Source of the DNA: Smittium culicis
Taxonomy: Eukaryota > Kickxellomycota > Harpellomycetes > Harpellales > Legeriomycetaceae
Direction: 5' to 3'
DNA length: 18,569 nt
Assembly (NCBI GenBank): GCA_001970855.1
Contig: LSSN01001617.1
Span: 1-18,569 of the forward strand
Shown here: piece after piece, positions 9,054-18,569 of the stretch
Numbering within the stretch: position 1 is the first letter of the stretch
Layout of the letters: every line of letters begins with the position of its first letter
Position numbers and translations under genes: made by a program
Notes under the pieces: model-generated
What the model saw: the letters and a program-made list of their open reading frames with translations, nothing else
The model's database searches: none
Told to the model about the DNA's origin: nothing

Positions 9054-9805
9054 ATTAATTAAAACGCGATAAACTACGTGGATGATACCTAAAATAATTC
9101 CCATTCGCTAAATCTTCATTTACCTGAATGAATCATAGTCGTTCCTAAAATAAGATTAATCTACCTCATAACAAAAAAAGAGATAACTATTGGCAGGGTG
9201 TAACATGTAGGATTATGAAGCCAATAGAATTGTAAAAATAATCTTTATAAAATCGCGAGTTAAGCCAATTACTGTATAATATAGTATTACACTATTGGGC
9301 AGATGATGCTGAGTTTTAAAGATTTGCTACGTTATGTAATTCAATTAGCGCTTGGGGAGAAAGTTTAGGTAGATTAACAAGATATTCTATTGATGGATAA
9401 ATTATGCGTATTTTTTAGTAGAATTATAATATATTCAATTGAAGGAATAATTGGCGAACAATTAAATAGACTAATCAAGTGCACCACTAAATAGCAAATC
9501 AGAAAGAGTATTTGGCAGATTAATTAGATAAGCGATTGGGAGGAGGTGTATGATTCAATTAGATTTCAGATGTTTGTTTATAAATATTACTGTTCTTGGC
9601 AGGGCCAACTTTTGCTCGCTACAGTTTCGCTATTTGCTTATATTTTTTATACGATTCCCTCGTAAAAGTTTGTTTATATACTAATCAATTTGCATATTTT
9701 ATGATTGAGTTTCTCTCTTTCTTATACTAAATAAAATAATCCCTTATTTTTTATAATTCTTTGTAAATTATCGCTGTCATCACCTAAACTTTTTTCTTCC
9801 CCTAG
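9054..9805. other. Intergenic region upstream of the BET gene
   Basis: No long coding frame is seen. Short phrases recur (AGATTAA, GCGATTGGGAGG against GCGCTTGGGGAG near 9350 and 9533) but I cannot define a repeat unit. The last part, 9786-9805 (CACCTAAACTTTTTTCTTCC then CCTAG), looks like a branch site, pyrimidine tract and 3' splice site, so an intron in the 5' UTR or an upstream exon of the BET gene is possible. The promoter should lie here; I do not see a clear TATA box that I would call. Confidence 0.45.
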
Positions 9806-9839
9806 AAAATACAATATACTTGATGATTCTTACTTCGAA

Positions 9840-12800
9840 ATGGCCACAAAAGATATGCTACTAGCTAATGAAATGTAATTTTTTAAGTTATTTTTTATTT
9901 TTGATATTGTTCATAATATTAAATTCAATACAATATACTAGAATCTCGAAATCTCAAATAGAAAGCTTAGATAATAAAGGTATCATATCATGTTTTAATA
10001 ATTTCTTTTTATCTTTGCTTTTTTTTTTCTTACCTCATCTACTTTTTATATAGATAAACCACATAGCTTAGCGATTAACCAAGATAACTCTAATTACTCA
10101 AAGAAAATTCTTAATCTTAATGATTCACCAATCTCCAAAAATAATGACGTAAATATAAATAACCATGAAACGCATAATCTAGTTGATACTGAATCCTCAA
10201 ACTCCGAGATTACAAATACTCTAAATAAAGGCAAATCAAAATTTTCTTATTTTCACAACTATAAAAACTCTATCCTATTTTAAACCCTTTTATTATTTAC
10301 TTATAACTAATCCTCTCTATTTAAAACAGATATTCGAACAACTCAAAACTCTCTCAATCCTGAATCTTCAAATGACGAACCTATTTCACTGCATCAGTTA
10401 TCTGTTGCCTCAAAAATCGATATTATAGAAAATAACACTTTAGATACTACAGTACTTTCAAACTCTGATATATTAATAGAGTCTAGTATACCTGACTCCT
10501 TAGCTGCTGATTCCACTGATAATTATTCAACTGATGAAGTTCCTTCTATTTCTTTAGATACTCTTATAGGGTTAAGCTCGAATGCAAAAGACTCTCCTGA
10601 ATATAAAAACGAAAATCAATTGCCTAATCAAGATCAAACTATCACTCAAAAAGAATTTAATTCTATCGAATCCATGGAAAAAATAACACCAGATATTAAC
10701 TTGGAGAATAAATATATAAACGCTAGCCCAAATAAAACCTTAGATTCTGATATTCAAGACCTTACTGATAATTTTTCAAATTCTCAAGCCGAAGTAATTT
10801 CCATCGAAACATTATCCAAAGCTTCAGAAAATTCGATTGTAGACCAAAGCGCCAGTTTTAGTAATAATTTATTGGAAAATCATCTATCACCCTCTGTAAA
10901 CTCGGATATACCTAATAAAATAACCTCCAATGATATTAACTCAAACATCTCAAATAATCTAATTAGCTCTACTCAATTCTCTAATAATGATCAGTTAGCA
11001 CCTTTAGAGACTAGCGTATCAGAATCTTCTACATTTAAGTCTATAAAAGAAGAAATGCCTACTCAAGATGCCTCTGATCATACACCTAAAATGGAAGAAA
11101 AAACAAAACTTGTCAATTCTCAGTTTGAATCAAACGAAAAACATGAGAATAATTTAAACAAGTATAGGCTCGATGACAGTTCCACTTCATCTGAACTAAA
11201 AAACCCTATATCATTGAATTATTCATCAAAGCCTAAAACCCAAATGCCTAAAGATCAGTTAAGGTACTGCCAGGCTATGATTCGCTCTTTAAAAAAACAT
11301 GGAGATGCTGGCCCATTTCTCAAACCTGTTGACATCGTTCTTCTCAATATCCCTGATTATCCAAGTGTAGTTAAAGAACCTATGGACCTATCTACTGTTG
11401 AATCAAAATTAAAGGAAGGTTACTATTCATCAAATTTCGAATTCATTGCTGACATGGACTTAATCTTTTATAATTGTTACTTATATAACGGTAAAGATCT
11501 TCCAATATCACTTATGGCTATGAACCTAGAAAAGGCATATAGAAACCAGCTAAAGAAAATGCCAGAATCTTCATTCCAAACTCCAAACAAAGCTATTAAA
11601 TCTACTAAAGTTCCAACTCAATTACCCACTTCAAGTGCTACAGCCACAAAGGCAAGAGTTAGACGCGAAACTCATCCTCCTCCTAGCCGTGATATCCCAA
11701 CTTCTACTCTAAGCACTAAAAGAACTAACTCCCGTATTATTGATCCTCAGCTCAAGTTCTGTTCTAATCTTATTAGGGAATTTTTTAAGAAAGCATACTA
11801 CGATCAAGCATCTTTCTTTTATGAGCCTGTAGATTGGGTAAAGCAAGAAATCCCTGACTACCCTTCTATTGTTAAACACCCTATGGACATGAGCACAATT
11901 CGAGACAAACTTCAAAACAATGAATATCAGGATGCTATAGAATTTAAAGATGATTTTTTACTAATGCTTAACAATTGCTACCTCTACAATCACCCTAAAC
12001 ATGTAGTTTACCTAGCTGGAAAAGCTCTAGAAGACATTTTTGAAAAAAAGTGGGCTATGCTTCCACCAAGGCCATCAATTAGCCGTTCACCATCCCCTAC
12101 TCCTATCATACATCCTACACCTTCAACCAAAACAAAAACTAAAAAGGTCAGCAAACAAGTATCTCCGCCAAAACCCTCAACATTTGATGATAGTGACAGT
12201 GATATTGTAATGGATACTCCAAACTCTGCGAGAATCATGAGCCTTGAAAGGCATGTTCAGCAGGTTACCCGAGAGCTTGAAGATTTAAAACGTATTGAAC
12301 GATTGAAGCGGTCGGAAGAGCTAAAACGCAGAGCTGAAACCAAACTATCTTCTGGACGTGGACAAACTAAAAAGCCCAAAAAAACGGCTTCGACCACCAA
12401 GACTCAAAAGGATGCTCCTGTTAGTACGCCTACTCGTGGTAGAGGAGCTGGGAGAAAACGCGGATCTAGAGGAGGCGGAAGAGGTGGTAAAACTCCTGCA
12501 AACTCTCGCAACTCTAAAGACTCTGGTTCCTATGTCACTGAGCTAACACTTAGCCAAAAACGCGAATTTAGCGCTAAAATCGAAACTCTACCAGCTGAAC
12601 GACTTCAAGTTGCATTAAATATTATTCGATCTGCTTGCCCCGACTTAGTTGAAGAAGAAGATGAGATTGAACTTGATATTGACTCTTTGGATCCATACAC
12701 TCTTAAAAAGCTATATGACTATGTTGTTCTATGTGTGGATCTAGACTCAGAAATTTTGCAGAGCCAACAATCTGATCAGTTTAACCACATAAATCAATTA

Positions 12801-13039
12801 GAAGAAAAATTACGTGCCTTTGACTCTGAAAATGCCCCTATAGCAGGTACAATACATTACTAACTATAAAAATTCGCGTGACCATTTTATTCTATTTAAT
12901 TTTATTAAATTTTATCTTATATTTTTCTCTAATAGATCCAATTACTGGAGCTACTTTAGCTACACATCGTTATTCTTCATCTAGCGATAGTGAATCAGCA
13001 GGATCTCATACTGACGATTCAGGCGACCGCAGTGATTAG
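9840..13039 (+). CDS. BDF1: BET-family double bromodomain protein (Bdf1/BRD4 type), five exons
   Basis: A chromatin reader that binds acetylated histone tails through two bromodomains and acts with TFIID and other transcription factors in the nucleus. My model joins 9840-9874, 9942-9979, 10054-10230, 10330-12846 and 12936-13039, giving 956 aa, and every splice phase fits. The first 390 residues are Ser/Asn-rich and probably disordered. BD1 spans about 391-495 and BD2 about 556-661. Both keep the PMD motif and the acetyl-lysine-binding Asn (N470 in NCYLYN, N637 in NCYLYN). The WPF shelf reads GPF in BD1 and SFF in BD2; yeast Bdf1 also lacks this Trp. Then come a basic coiled segment (about 720-750), an Arg/Gly- and Lys-rich stretch (about 757-805), the NET domain (about 818-887) and, in its own exon, a Ser/Asp-rich acidic SEED-like tail. 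The start codon is the least certain point. Confidence 0.93.
10231..10329 (+). other. GC-AG intron (intron 3 of the BET gene)
   Basis: The upstream exon frame runs to a TAA at 10281 and contains no GT donor giving the right phase. The donor AAAG|GCAAAT at 10230/10231 leaves phase 1, exactly what the acceptor AACAG|AT at 10329/10330 needs (AAA G|AT, Lys-Asp). A branch-like TAACTAAT lies at about 10304-10311. The 99-nt length is a multiple of three, but the intron contains the stop at 10281. Confidence 0.75.
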
Positions 13040-13214
13040 CTATATTTTCTACGATTTGTTGCTCAATTCCAATTTCATCCCTTGCCCAATCTTTTTTCTT
13101 TATTTGCTTGTACATTTCAGTTTTGGTGACAATAACCCCTTTGTCATTATAATCCAGCACACACTCAGTCCTTGTTTCTGCACTTGACTTTTTTTTCTCT
13201 TTCAAAGAACACAT
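12981..13214 (-). CDS. Small hypothetical protein, antisense to the end of the BET gene
   Basis: This is a 77-codon ORF from the ATG at 13214, read on the minus strand. The first 58 codons lie outside the BET gene, in a segment visibly less AT-rich than the spacer beyond it. They read as a hydrophilic, Lys/Glu-rich peptide (ETRTECVLDYNDKGVIVTK and KKKDWARDEIGIEQQ) with codon use like the real genes here. The last 19 codons are antisense to the BET terminal exon. I do not recognise the family. It may be a genuine short gene convergent with and overlapping the BET gene, or a chance ORF in its 3' UTR. Confidence 0.35.
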   Translation of the reverse strand: MCSLKEKKKSSAETRTECVLDYNDKGVIVTKTEMYKQIKKKDWARDEIGIEQQIVENIANHCGRLNRQYEILLIHYR

Positions 13215-14448
13215 TTTATCAATATAAAAAATTTCTTTTATTAGTGTTAATAATCGACTTTTTTAATTTAAACTTGTTAGCAATAGATTTTTTTTTAAAT
13301 TACTTTGGCTTTCTATTTACTTCCTTTTTGTTTTGTTTTTAACAATAAATGATTTTTATGGTATAAGCACTTATTTTGATTAGATGAAATTAGTTTTCAC
13401 ATTCTAGATAAGTATTATTAACGATTTTGAAATAAAAATATTATAATTAAATTATTGGTTGATTCATAGTTTGTGTACGCTATTTTTTTACTTTAAGCTA
13501 CCAGCTCACTTACTGGATTTTCTTTTTTAATATAGCATCGCCTGAAAAAATGTAATATAAATTCAGTATCTAGATTATAAATAAACTGATCAAACTTGAT
13601 TTATTTTGAAACGAGAATTTGATTTTGATAATGTTCGATACAACCATGTTTTTGTACTAGTTTTTTACCTTATTTTTAATCATAAGGAATATAAATTAAA
13701 TGGATGAGTACAAGATAAGGATAATTTTAATAGAGCAAAGCGAACTATAAACTTGCTTTTTTATTTTTTTATAGAAAATTAGTTTATTTGTAAAATTCAA
13801 CGAATAAAATATATATTCAAGAGCTACTGCTAAAAACTTTCGATTGTGCTATAAAACAATCAAAAAGAATAAGTATAACATGATTTTTTGCAAGGATTTA
13901 TTTTTTTAGTTGTAGATTAGTCAAAATTTAGTATATTCGATCTAGATATTATCTGTAAAGCTGAATTTTAACTATTAAATTAATTTTGATTCTATAAATA
14001 ATGCGTTACCATTGTAATTCATGGATAAAAAAAAAAAAAATAAAAAAAGTGAAATTTTAGATAACTGCAATTGATTTACGTATGACTGCTAATTTAATAT
14101 TTCGGAAAAAAACTTTGCAATATTAGCTGGGTCAAAAGGCTAGTGTTTATCGAATTGAGGAATTTTTATGAATATATATCATAGGTCCTAAATAGGCACT
14201 CAATGAAAGGCATTAAATATCTTTGTGGAGATTTTTTGAGTACCAAGTTAGAATAGGTGTGAAATCTCAGCATCATTTCTTCAAATTTTATTTTCAGAAA
14301 AATTATAAATATATATTTAGTGTAAATATAAAGTAAGAAAATTTAGTATACAGTATATACATAAATCTTATTTAAATAATTTTAAAGGTTGAGTTCGAAT
14401 AGTAGGCATGTTTTTATTTGCAGTAGGATACATTGAATGTTATCAAGT
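13215..14448. other. Long AT-rich intergenic region, no gene recognised
   Basis: This is about 1.2 kb with dense stops in all frames, long A and T runs (for example the A14 run at about 14027-14040) and no recognisable MITE, tRNA box or coding block. GAGTTCGAATAG near 14393 is like a tRNA B box, but no acceptor stem or A box accompanies it. Confidence 0.5.
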
Positions 14449-15098
14449 TTAGTCAGATTCAGGCTCAGAATCAGAAAAGTCAGAAAAGTCCGAGAAAGTT
14501 TCAAGAGCCAGAATATCTTTTGGCTCGATATCGCCTCTTTCGAGTTTTCGCAGGTAGCTGCGACGTTCGCGCTCGCGCAATGTACTTAGTTTCAAGTCGA
14601 TTTCTTTCTGTTCAAGCATTCTTTGAGCTTCTGTCATTTTGACTGGTCTAAAAAAAAAAATTAAAAAATATAACTTGTATTGTGTCATAAAATTTATAGT
14701 TGGTAAAAAAATATATAGAAGGTTAATTGGATGAAATGTTAAAAAATATAAAAAATAAAAGCTTACTCTACAACTATTTCTTTTGATTCCATGCACTTTG
14801 CGCATACGTTCTTTTCGGCGCTGCAAGCGTCGCAAAGTACGTGGTACGCCTTGTTAATGTTCTTTTTTTTGCACGAAACGCATGTGGCAGCTACAGTCAG
14901 CTGCTTGTACTTTCTGTACCTCTTGCGCCATTGTATCTGATCATAGCAGCGCGTACACAAGCCTTCTATAGGAAGCGCTAGGATTTTCTTGGTCGTTTTT
15001 GAACCCTTGTTGTGTGTGAATGCAAATGAATTTTGGAACTTTTGCGGGCCCTTCTTAGCTCCTGATTTTCGCGAACTTACTCTCTTTGGCTCATTCAT
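14449..15098 (-). CDS. C9orf85/DUF2039-type zinc-binding protein, two exons
   Basis: My model joins, on the minus strand, 15098-14767 and 14647-14449, giving 176 aa. The 119-nt intron has a GTAAGC donor and a T-rich TTTTTAG acceptor and splits the codon of Glu111. The protein begins with a basic segment followed by the conserved KFQNSFAF phrase (QKHQNTFAF-like in animals). It then carries four CxxC pairs: Cys48/51, 73/76, 89/92 and 99/102. Spacing and linking residues (LCTRCYDQIQWRKRYRKYK, VCAKCMESKEIVV) match the human C9orf85 protein closely, so a multi-zinc treble-clef-like fold is likely. The second exon encodes a charged helical tail ending in an acidic Ser/Asp/Glu run. The cellular role of the family is not established to my knowledge. 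The apparent longer ORF through the intron is not real. Confidence 0.9.
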
Positions 15099-15622
15099 TA
15101 TTTTTTTTTTTGTATTTATGTTATTGATTGTTTAATTTGTATATAAATTTTATATTGAAAGTCGATCTTATAATTAAGATATGTGTTAGTTGAGGCTAGG
15201 TAAAAAAACTACTTCTATGTGTGTGCTTATAAAATATCCAATATTTGAAGCTTCTTGAGTTTCACAGATTGTAAATTAAATTGTTGTAAAATCGGTGGTT
15301 TTTCGTTTGCTGTAGAAACCAAACTATAGAAATATTCATACGAAAATAGCGCTGAATGATAATTTAAAAAATTTTTTATTATAAAATTTTATTATTTTTT
15401 ATAGTAAACGATTAGCTAATATTATTGGGCTAAATTTCAAAATATTAATATCAATTCCAGATTAGTCCAATAATATATTTCAATAATTAATAATTAAAAA
15501 TTAAATATTAGCATAAAATCCGAAGCTTAATAATGTAATCTTTATGAAAATTAATAATAAAGTTATAAACCCAAAATGATTATAAATGATATGAATATAA
15601 TGGTAGCTAATATCTATGCTGC
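15099..15622. other. Intergenic upstream of the C9orf85-like gene, nothing recognised
   Basis: AT-rich, with no open frame or repeat that I can place. It presumably contains the promoter of the minus-strand gene ending at 14449. Confidence 0.45.
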
Positions 15623-15818
15623 TTAAACCTTTATCATCAAACAATATTTAAAGATACTGATATATTAATTTGTTTAAGTTATAAAGTAAATATACATTTG
15701 CAGCTACACTAACATATATAAATAGTTAATCGAGTCTTGGAATTAAATTATTATTATTGAATCTAGTTGGGTAAATATGGTAGACCAAAAACAGCCTAGT
15801 AACAATATAACGGGTAAA
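15623..15818 (-). repeat. MITE copy Z, minus orientation, 196 bp
   Basis: Read in reverse it carries the complete family layout. At the low-coordinate end is TTAAACCTTTATCATCAAAC (right terminal repeat, compare TTAGCCCTTTCACGTCCAAC in copy C). The internal TTATAAAGTAAATATACATT and GCAGCTA follow, then GTTGGGTAAATATGGTAGAC and CAAAAACAGCCTAGTAAC. It ends with GGGTAAA at 15818. The length equals copy B exactly although the sequence has diverged, so this is an old but intact copy. Confidence 0.78.
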
Positions 15819-16030
15819 TTAAAAAAAAATGTATGAATAATTTAACTTTACATGATTCATCAATATATCGCTTTTAAAGTATCGATTTTTAATAAAATAA
15901 GTCAAAATTGTAACAAAGAATAATCAAATAGAGTTAATTACTAAGACATAAAAAAGTAAAGTTAGTCAGGAATTAAGTAGAGTAATTCTAAATTTAAACC
16001 AGAGTTTGATAAAAAGTGAGGAGCGGGTGC

Positions 16031-17286
16031 TTATTTGCTTAGCCATTTGTCAAGGAACTTGTCTGGGTTGCTCACCTAAATAACGTATTAAATTAATTAA
16101 TATATAAATCATAATATGCTTGCAATTGTTTGTATGTAAGAAGATATAGAAAAAAACTTTAAGCCAAAGAAATGAAAAAAAAAGGAAAGTAAATATTTTC
16201 ATATCATTATGGAAACTTTAAAATGGGATGAAAAATACGTATCTTCAACCAAAAAATAAATAAAAGAATAAATTAAATTTCGAAAATTGAAATATCTGCA
16301 AATGAAAAAAATGTAAAATAAAATTACCCATTCAGGCTTTGCAGAGTCGATTTTTGGGAGTCCAAAGTCAAAGAAAGCATCGAGAATAGGTTTGATCGCC
16401 ATTGAAGTCAAGATGTAGATGAACAAAGCTGAGCACTCAGTGAAGTCAGTACCCTCAAGACCACGATGTGTAATTCCCTGGAAAAAGTATAGTGGTGTAA
16501 AAGGCAATCTAGCAACCTAGGAAAAAAAAAAACAAAAGCAAAGAAACACCAAATTATTAATAAAGTCAGATTAAACTGATTACGTATTATTATTATTTTT
16601 TTTTTCAAAGTTCTTGTAAAGTATTAAAAGATTATTTAAACAATGTCAATTGTGGGAGAATAAAATCTTACAGGTTTGTTTTCGTAAATTGTTCCGATAA
16701 TGTACATGAAGAAAAATTGGCACGCGACTGAAACTATTGCCGAACGCAATTGGAAAGTTGCAGATTGGTTGTTGATATGTTTAGTCTGGGCCTTCAAAGC
16801 TTCAACACGTTTTTTCTTCTTATTAGCATTGTTAGAAGTATCCTTTTCCTCAGCATCCACTATTGATAAGTGCAAAAATAGTATTATATTGATATTTGAG
16901 TCATGTTTATATATTTCAATCGCTTAAATATCATTAGAATAGATCAACTACATACTTTTATCGCGAAGAAGGAGCATTTGTCTCTTAATCGATTTGTACG
17001 AATCGGTTCTGTAGAACAGCAGATAGTTCAGCCCTAAACTCGATAAATAAAAAAGGGAAAACATGTAAAATTGATAATATCTAATTATCGAAAACTTATT
17101 CCATCATTAAGACCGAGCAGAATGAAGCATAAAAAAATTAGTGTGCTCTGGATACAGTCTGTATCTTTATTTAATTTAATTACACCAAACACCTGTAAAA
17201 TTCAAGAATAGGAGAAAAGAGAGTTTACCTTCGCCAAAACCGCTGAAAATCAGGCAAACTGCATACGCTTGAAGGAAGTTGGACAT
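16031..17286 (-). CDS. TMCO1: TMCO1 homologue, ER membrane protein, five exons
   Basis: My model joins, on the minus strand, 17286-17229, 17033-16956, 16859-16672, 16516-16328 and 16075-16031, giving 185 aa; human TMCO1 has 188. All introns (195, 96, 155 and 252 nt) are GT-AG and in phase. The protein belongs to the Oxa1/EMC3/Get1-like group, sits in the ER membrane with the multipass translocon, and has been described as a calcium load-activated calcium channel in animals. Visible parts are a short N-terminal TM (about 3-26), the FYRTDSYKSIKRQ cytosolic segment, a Lys-rich coiled region (about 45-82), TM2 (about 85-104), the conserved VARLPFTPLYFFQGITHRG loop (109-127), TECSALFIYILTSMAIKP forming the last TM (about 136-150), and a short soluble tail. 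The loop and last helix are the strongest evidence. It may be missing from many yeasts, which would fit an early-diverging lineage. Confidence 0.93.
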
Positions 17287-17716
17287 TTGAAGCTGTTATA
17301 ACAAATTATCTAAACTAATTTAAAACAAATATGTCAATAGCTGCTATGTAAAGTATTAAGCTTATAAAAAAAGAGATGGAGCGGGAAGGGGAGGTATTGA
17401 TGATAAAGAAATATAGATTGTGTACTAGGAAAATATGTATCAGATAATAAAATAATTCCTTACTGCCAAAAGAAAACTGATTTAAGTTTAAAACAAAAGC
17501 TAATAAGGCAAAAAGAAAGATATTTAAAAGTAATAAATGGAGTTAATTTTTGCTTTATTTTGTGGAACAAAAATATAATTTCAAATATTAATAATCTCTA
17601 ACGTTGGATAATATAGATGATATCTTGACCAATAATATAGCGTATCTCATACAAAAGTAGATTAAGCTTTTTTTTTTTTCAAAAGTGTTGAGTAATATTG
17701 CCTAGAACATTATATT
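17287..17716. other. Intergenic upstream of TMCO1 homologue, nothing recognised
   Basis: AT-rich sequence with a purine-rich patch at about 17375-17395 (GGAGCGGGAAGGGGAGG) that stands out from its surroundings about 95 bases upstream of the start codon. It could be a promoter element, though that is only a guess. No coding frame is seen. Confidence 0.4.
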
Positions 17717-17913
17717 TTAAGCCTTTCCCGCGCAGTAGACTGTTTTTGATCTACAAAGTATAGCCAACTGCATTTATTAAAAATAGTTTAATTCCACGGC
17801 ATTAAGAAATATTGGTTGTTGGTTGGACAGTAGCAAATAATAAATTTACTTATAAATTGCTGACGAATCAGCGATTTAGCTTTTTTAAAGAATGTTGGAC
17901 GTGAAAGGGCTAA
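17717..17913 (+). repeat. MITE copy C, plus orientation, 197 bp with both terminal repeats
   Basis: It begins TTAAGCCTTTCCCGCGC and ends GGACGTGAAAGGGCTAA, giving clear terminal inverted repeats. The left half shares an uninterrupted GCAGTAGACTGTTTTTGATC with copy A (plus the following TAC), and the internal AGCAAATAATAAATTTA recurs in A and B. There is no coding capacity. TTAA on the left (CTAA on the right) and a CCC-like repeat start fit a non-autonomous piggyBac-like element. Confidence 0.85.
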
Positions 17914-18192
17914 TGGATATACGAGTATTTTTAAATTAATAAATAAAAAACTCAATTAATTACAATGTAGCGGATTGAGTTATATGTATGTGCATATGTA
18001 ATATTTATATGACATATTAATATAAAAGTTATATTCACTAAATGAGGTTGAAAAATAATTTGATTACTAAATAATATCCCTAATATATCAGTATTTTTAC
18101 TTGAATTTGCAGATAGAAAGAAATGATTTAAGAAAAAAAGGCAAAAAAAAAAATGAAATGGGTCTAAAATTATTAATAAAATGAGGTTGTAT

Positions 18193-18569
<377 letters not shown>

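Noticed and set aside
9230..9560. A possible further MITE or repeat array with recurring AGATTAA and GCGATTGGGAGG-like phrases
   Set aside because: No consistent unit, no terminal repeats and no match to the family blocks.
9868..10053. A 61-codon plus-strand ORF resembling a signal-anchored peptide
   Set aside because: It covers introns 1 and 2 of the BET gene in the wrong frame; the exons read better in the spliced model.
12008..12546. ORFs on both strands inside the BET gene (12008-12238 minus, 12358-12546 plus)
   Set aside because: These are overlapping frames of the long bromodomain exon, which has clear domains in its own frame.
14385..14410. tRNA B-box-like GAGTTCGAATAG
   Set aside because: There is no matching A box, acceptor stem or cloverleaf around it.
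14449..14835. A 128-codon minus-strand ORF with a hydrophobic centre, like a membrane protein
   Set aside because: It reads through the intron of the C9orf85-like gene in a shifted frame; the hydrophobic part is the T-rich intron.
16408..16875. Minus-strand ORFs at 16408-16608 and the ends of 16636-16875
   Set aside because: They run through TMCO1 introns; only the spliced portions show family similarity.

Overview
The window comes from a very AT-rich eukaryotic nuclear genome with short introns, most likely an early-diverging fungus. The evidence is compact 67-252 nt introns with TACTAAC-like branch sites, a fungal-style BET protein with two bromodomains, and DIRS-type and L1-like retroelements. 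Placement near Harpellales/Zoopagomycota or Mucoromycota is an inference from base composition and gene content. All gene models below were rebuilt by hand from splice signals and reading phase, because the coding regions are interrupted by introns.

Layout. Bases 1-1764 hold the decayed 3' half of a DIRS-like retrotransposon: an RNase H-side remnant, then a tyrosine recombinase broken by stops, then inverted-repeat hairpins. Bases 1974-7482 are a complete but dead 5.5 kb L1-like LINE on the minus strand, with ORF1, ORF2 (APE endonuclease, reverse transcriptase, C-terminal zinc finger) and a T-rich 3' end. It is bounded by 14-bp target-site duplications. The flanks of this LINE rejoin into a 196-bp inverted-repeat element, so the LINE landed inside a small DNA transposon.

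That small element is one of six related copies in the window (1946-1973 + 7497-7664, 7755-7937, 8429-8627, 8858-9053, 15623-15818, 17717-17913). They have TTAA-like flanks and CCCTTTCACG-type terminal inverted repeats, as in non-autonomous piggyBac-like elements. I consider this family and the nested insertion the most interesting content of the window.

Host genes. A five-exon BET/Bdf1-type chromatin reader lies on the plus strand (9840-13039). It has two bromodomains, an NET domain, a separately spliced acidic tail and one GC-AG intron. On the minus strand lie a small unknown ORF running into the BET gene's last exon (12981-13214), a two-exon C9orf85/DUF2039-type zinc-binding protein (14449-15098), a five-exon TMCO1 homologue (16031-17286) and the C-terminal end of an NKAP homologue (18193-18569, open at the window edge). 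These are unrelated housekeeping-type genes: acetyl-histone reading, ER membrane/translocon function, and RNA processing. Nothing suggests an operon or gene cluster. The intergenic spaces are AT-rich and hold the small transposon copies.
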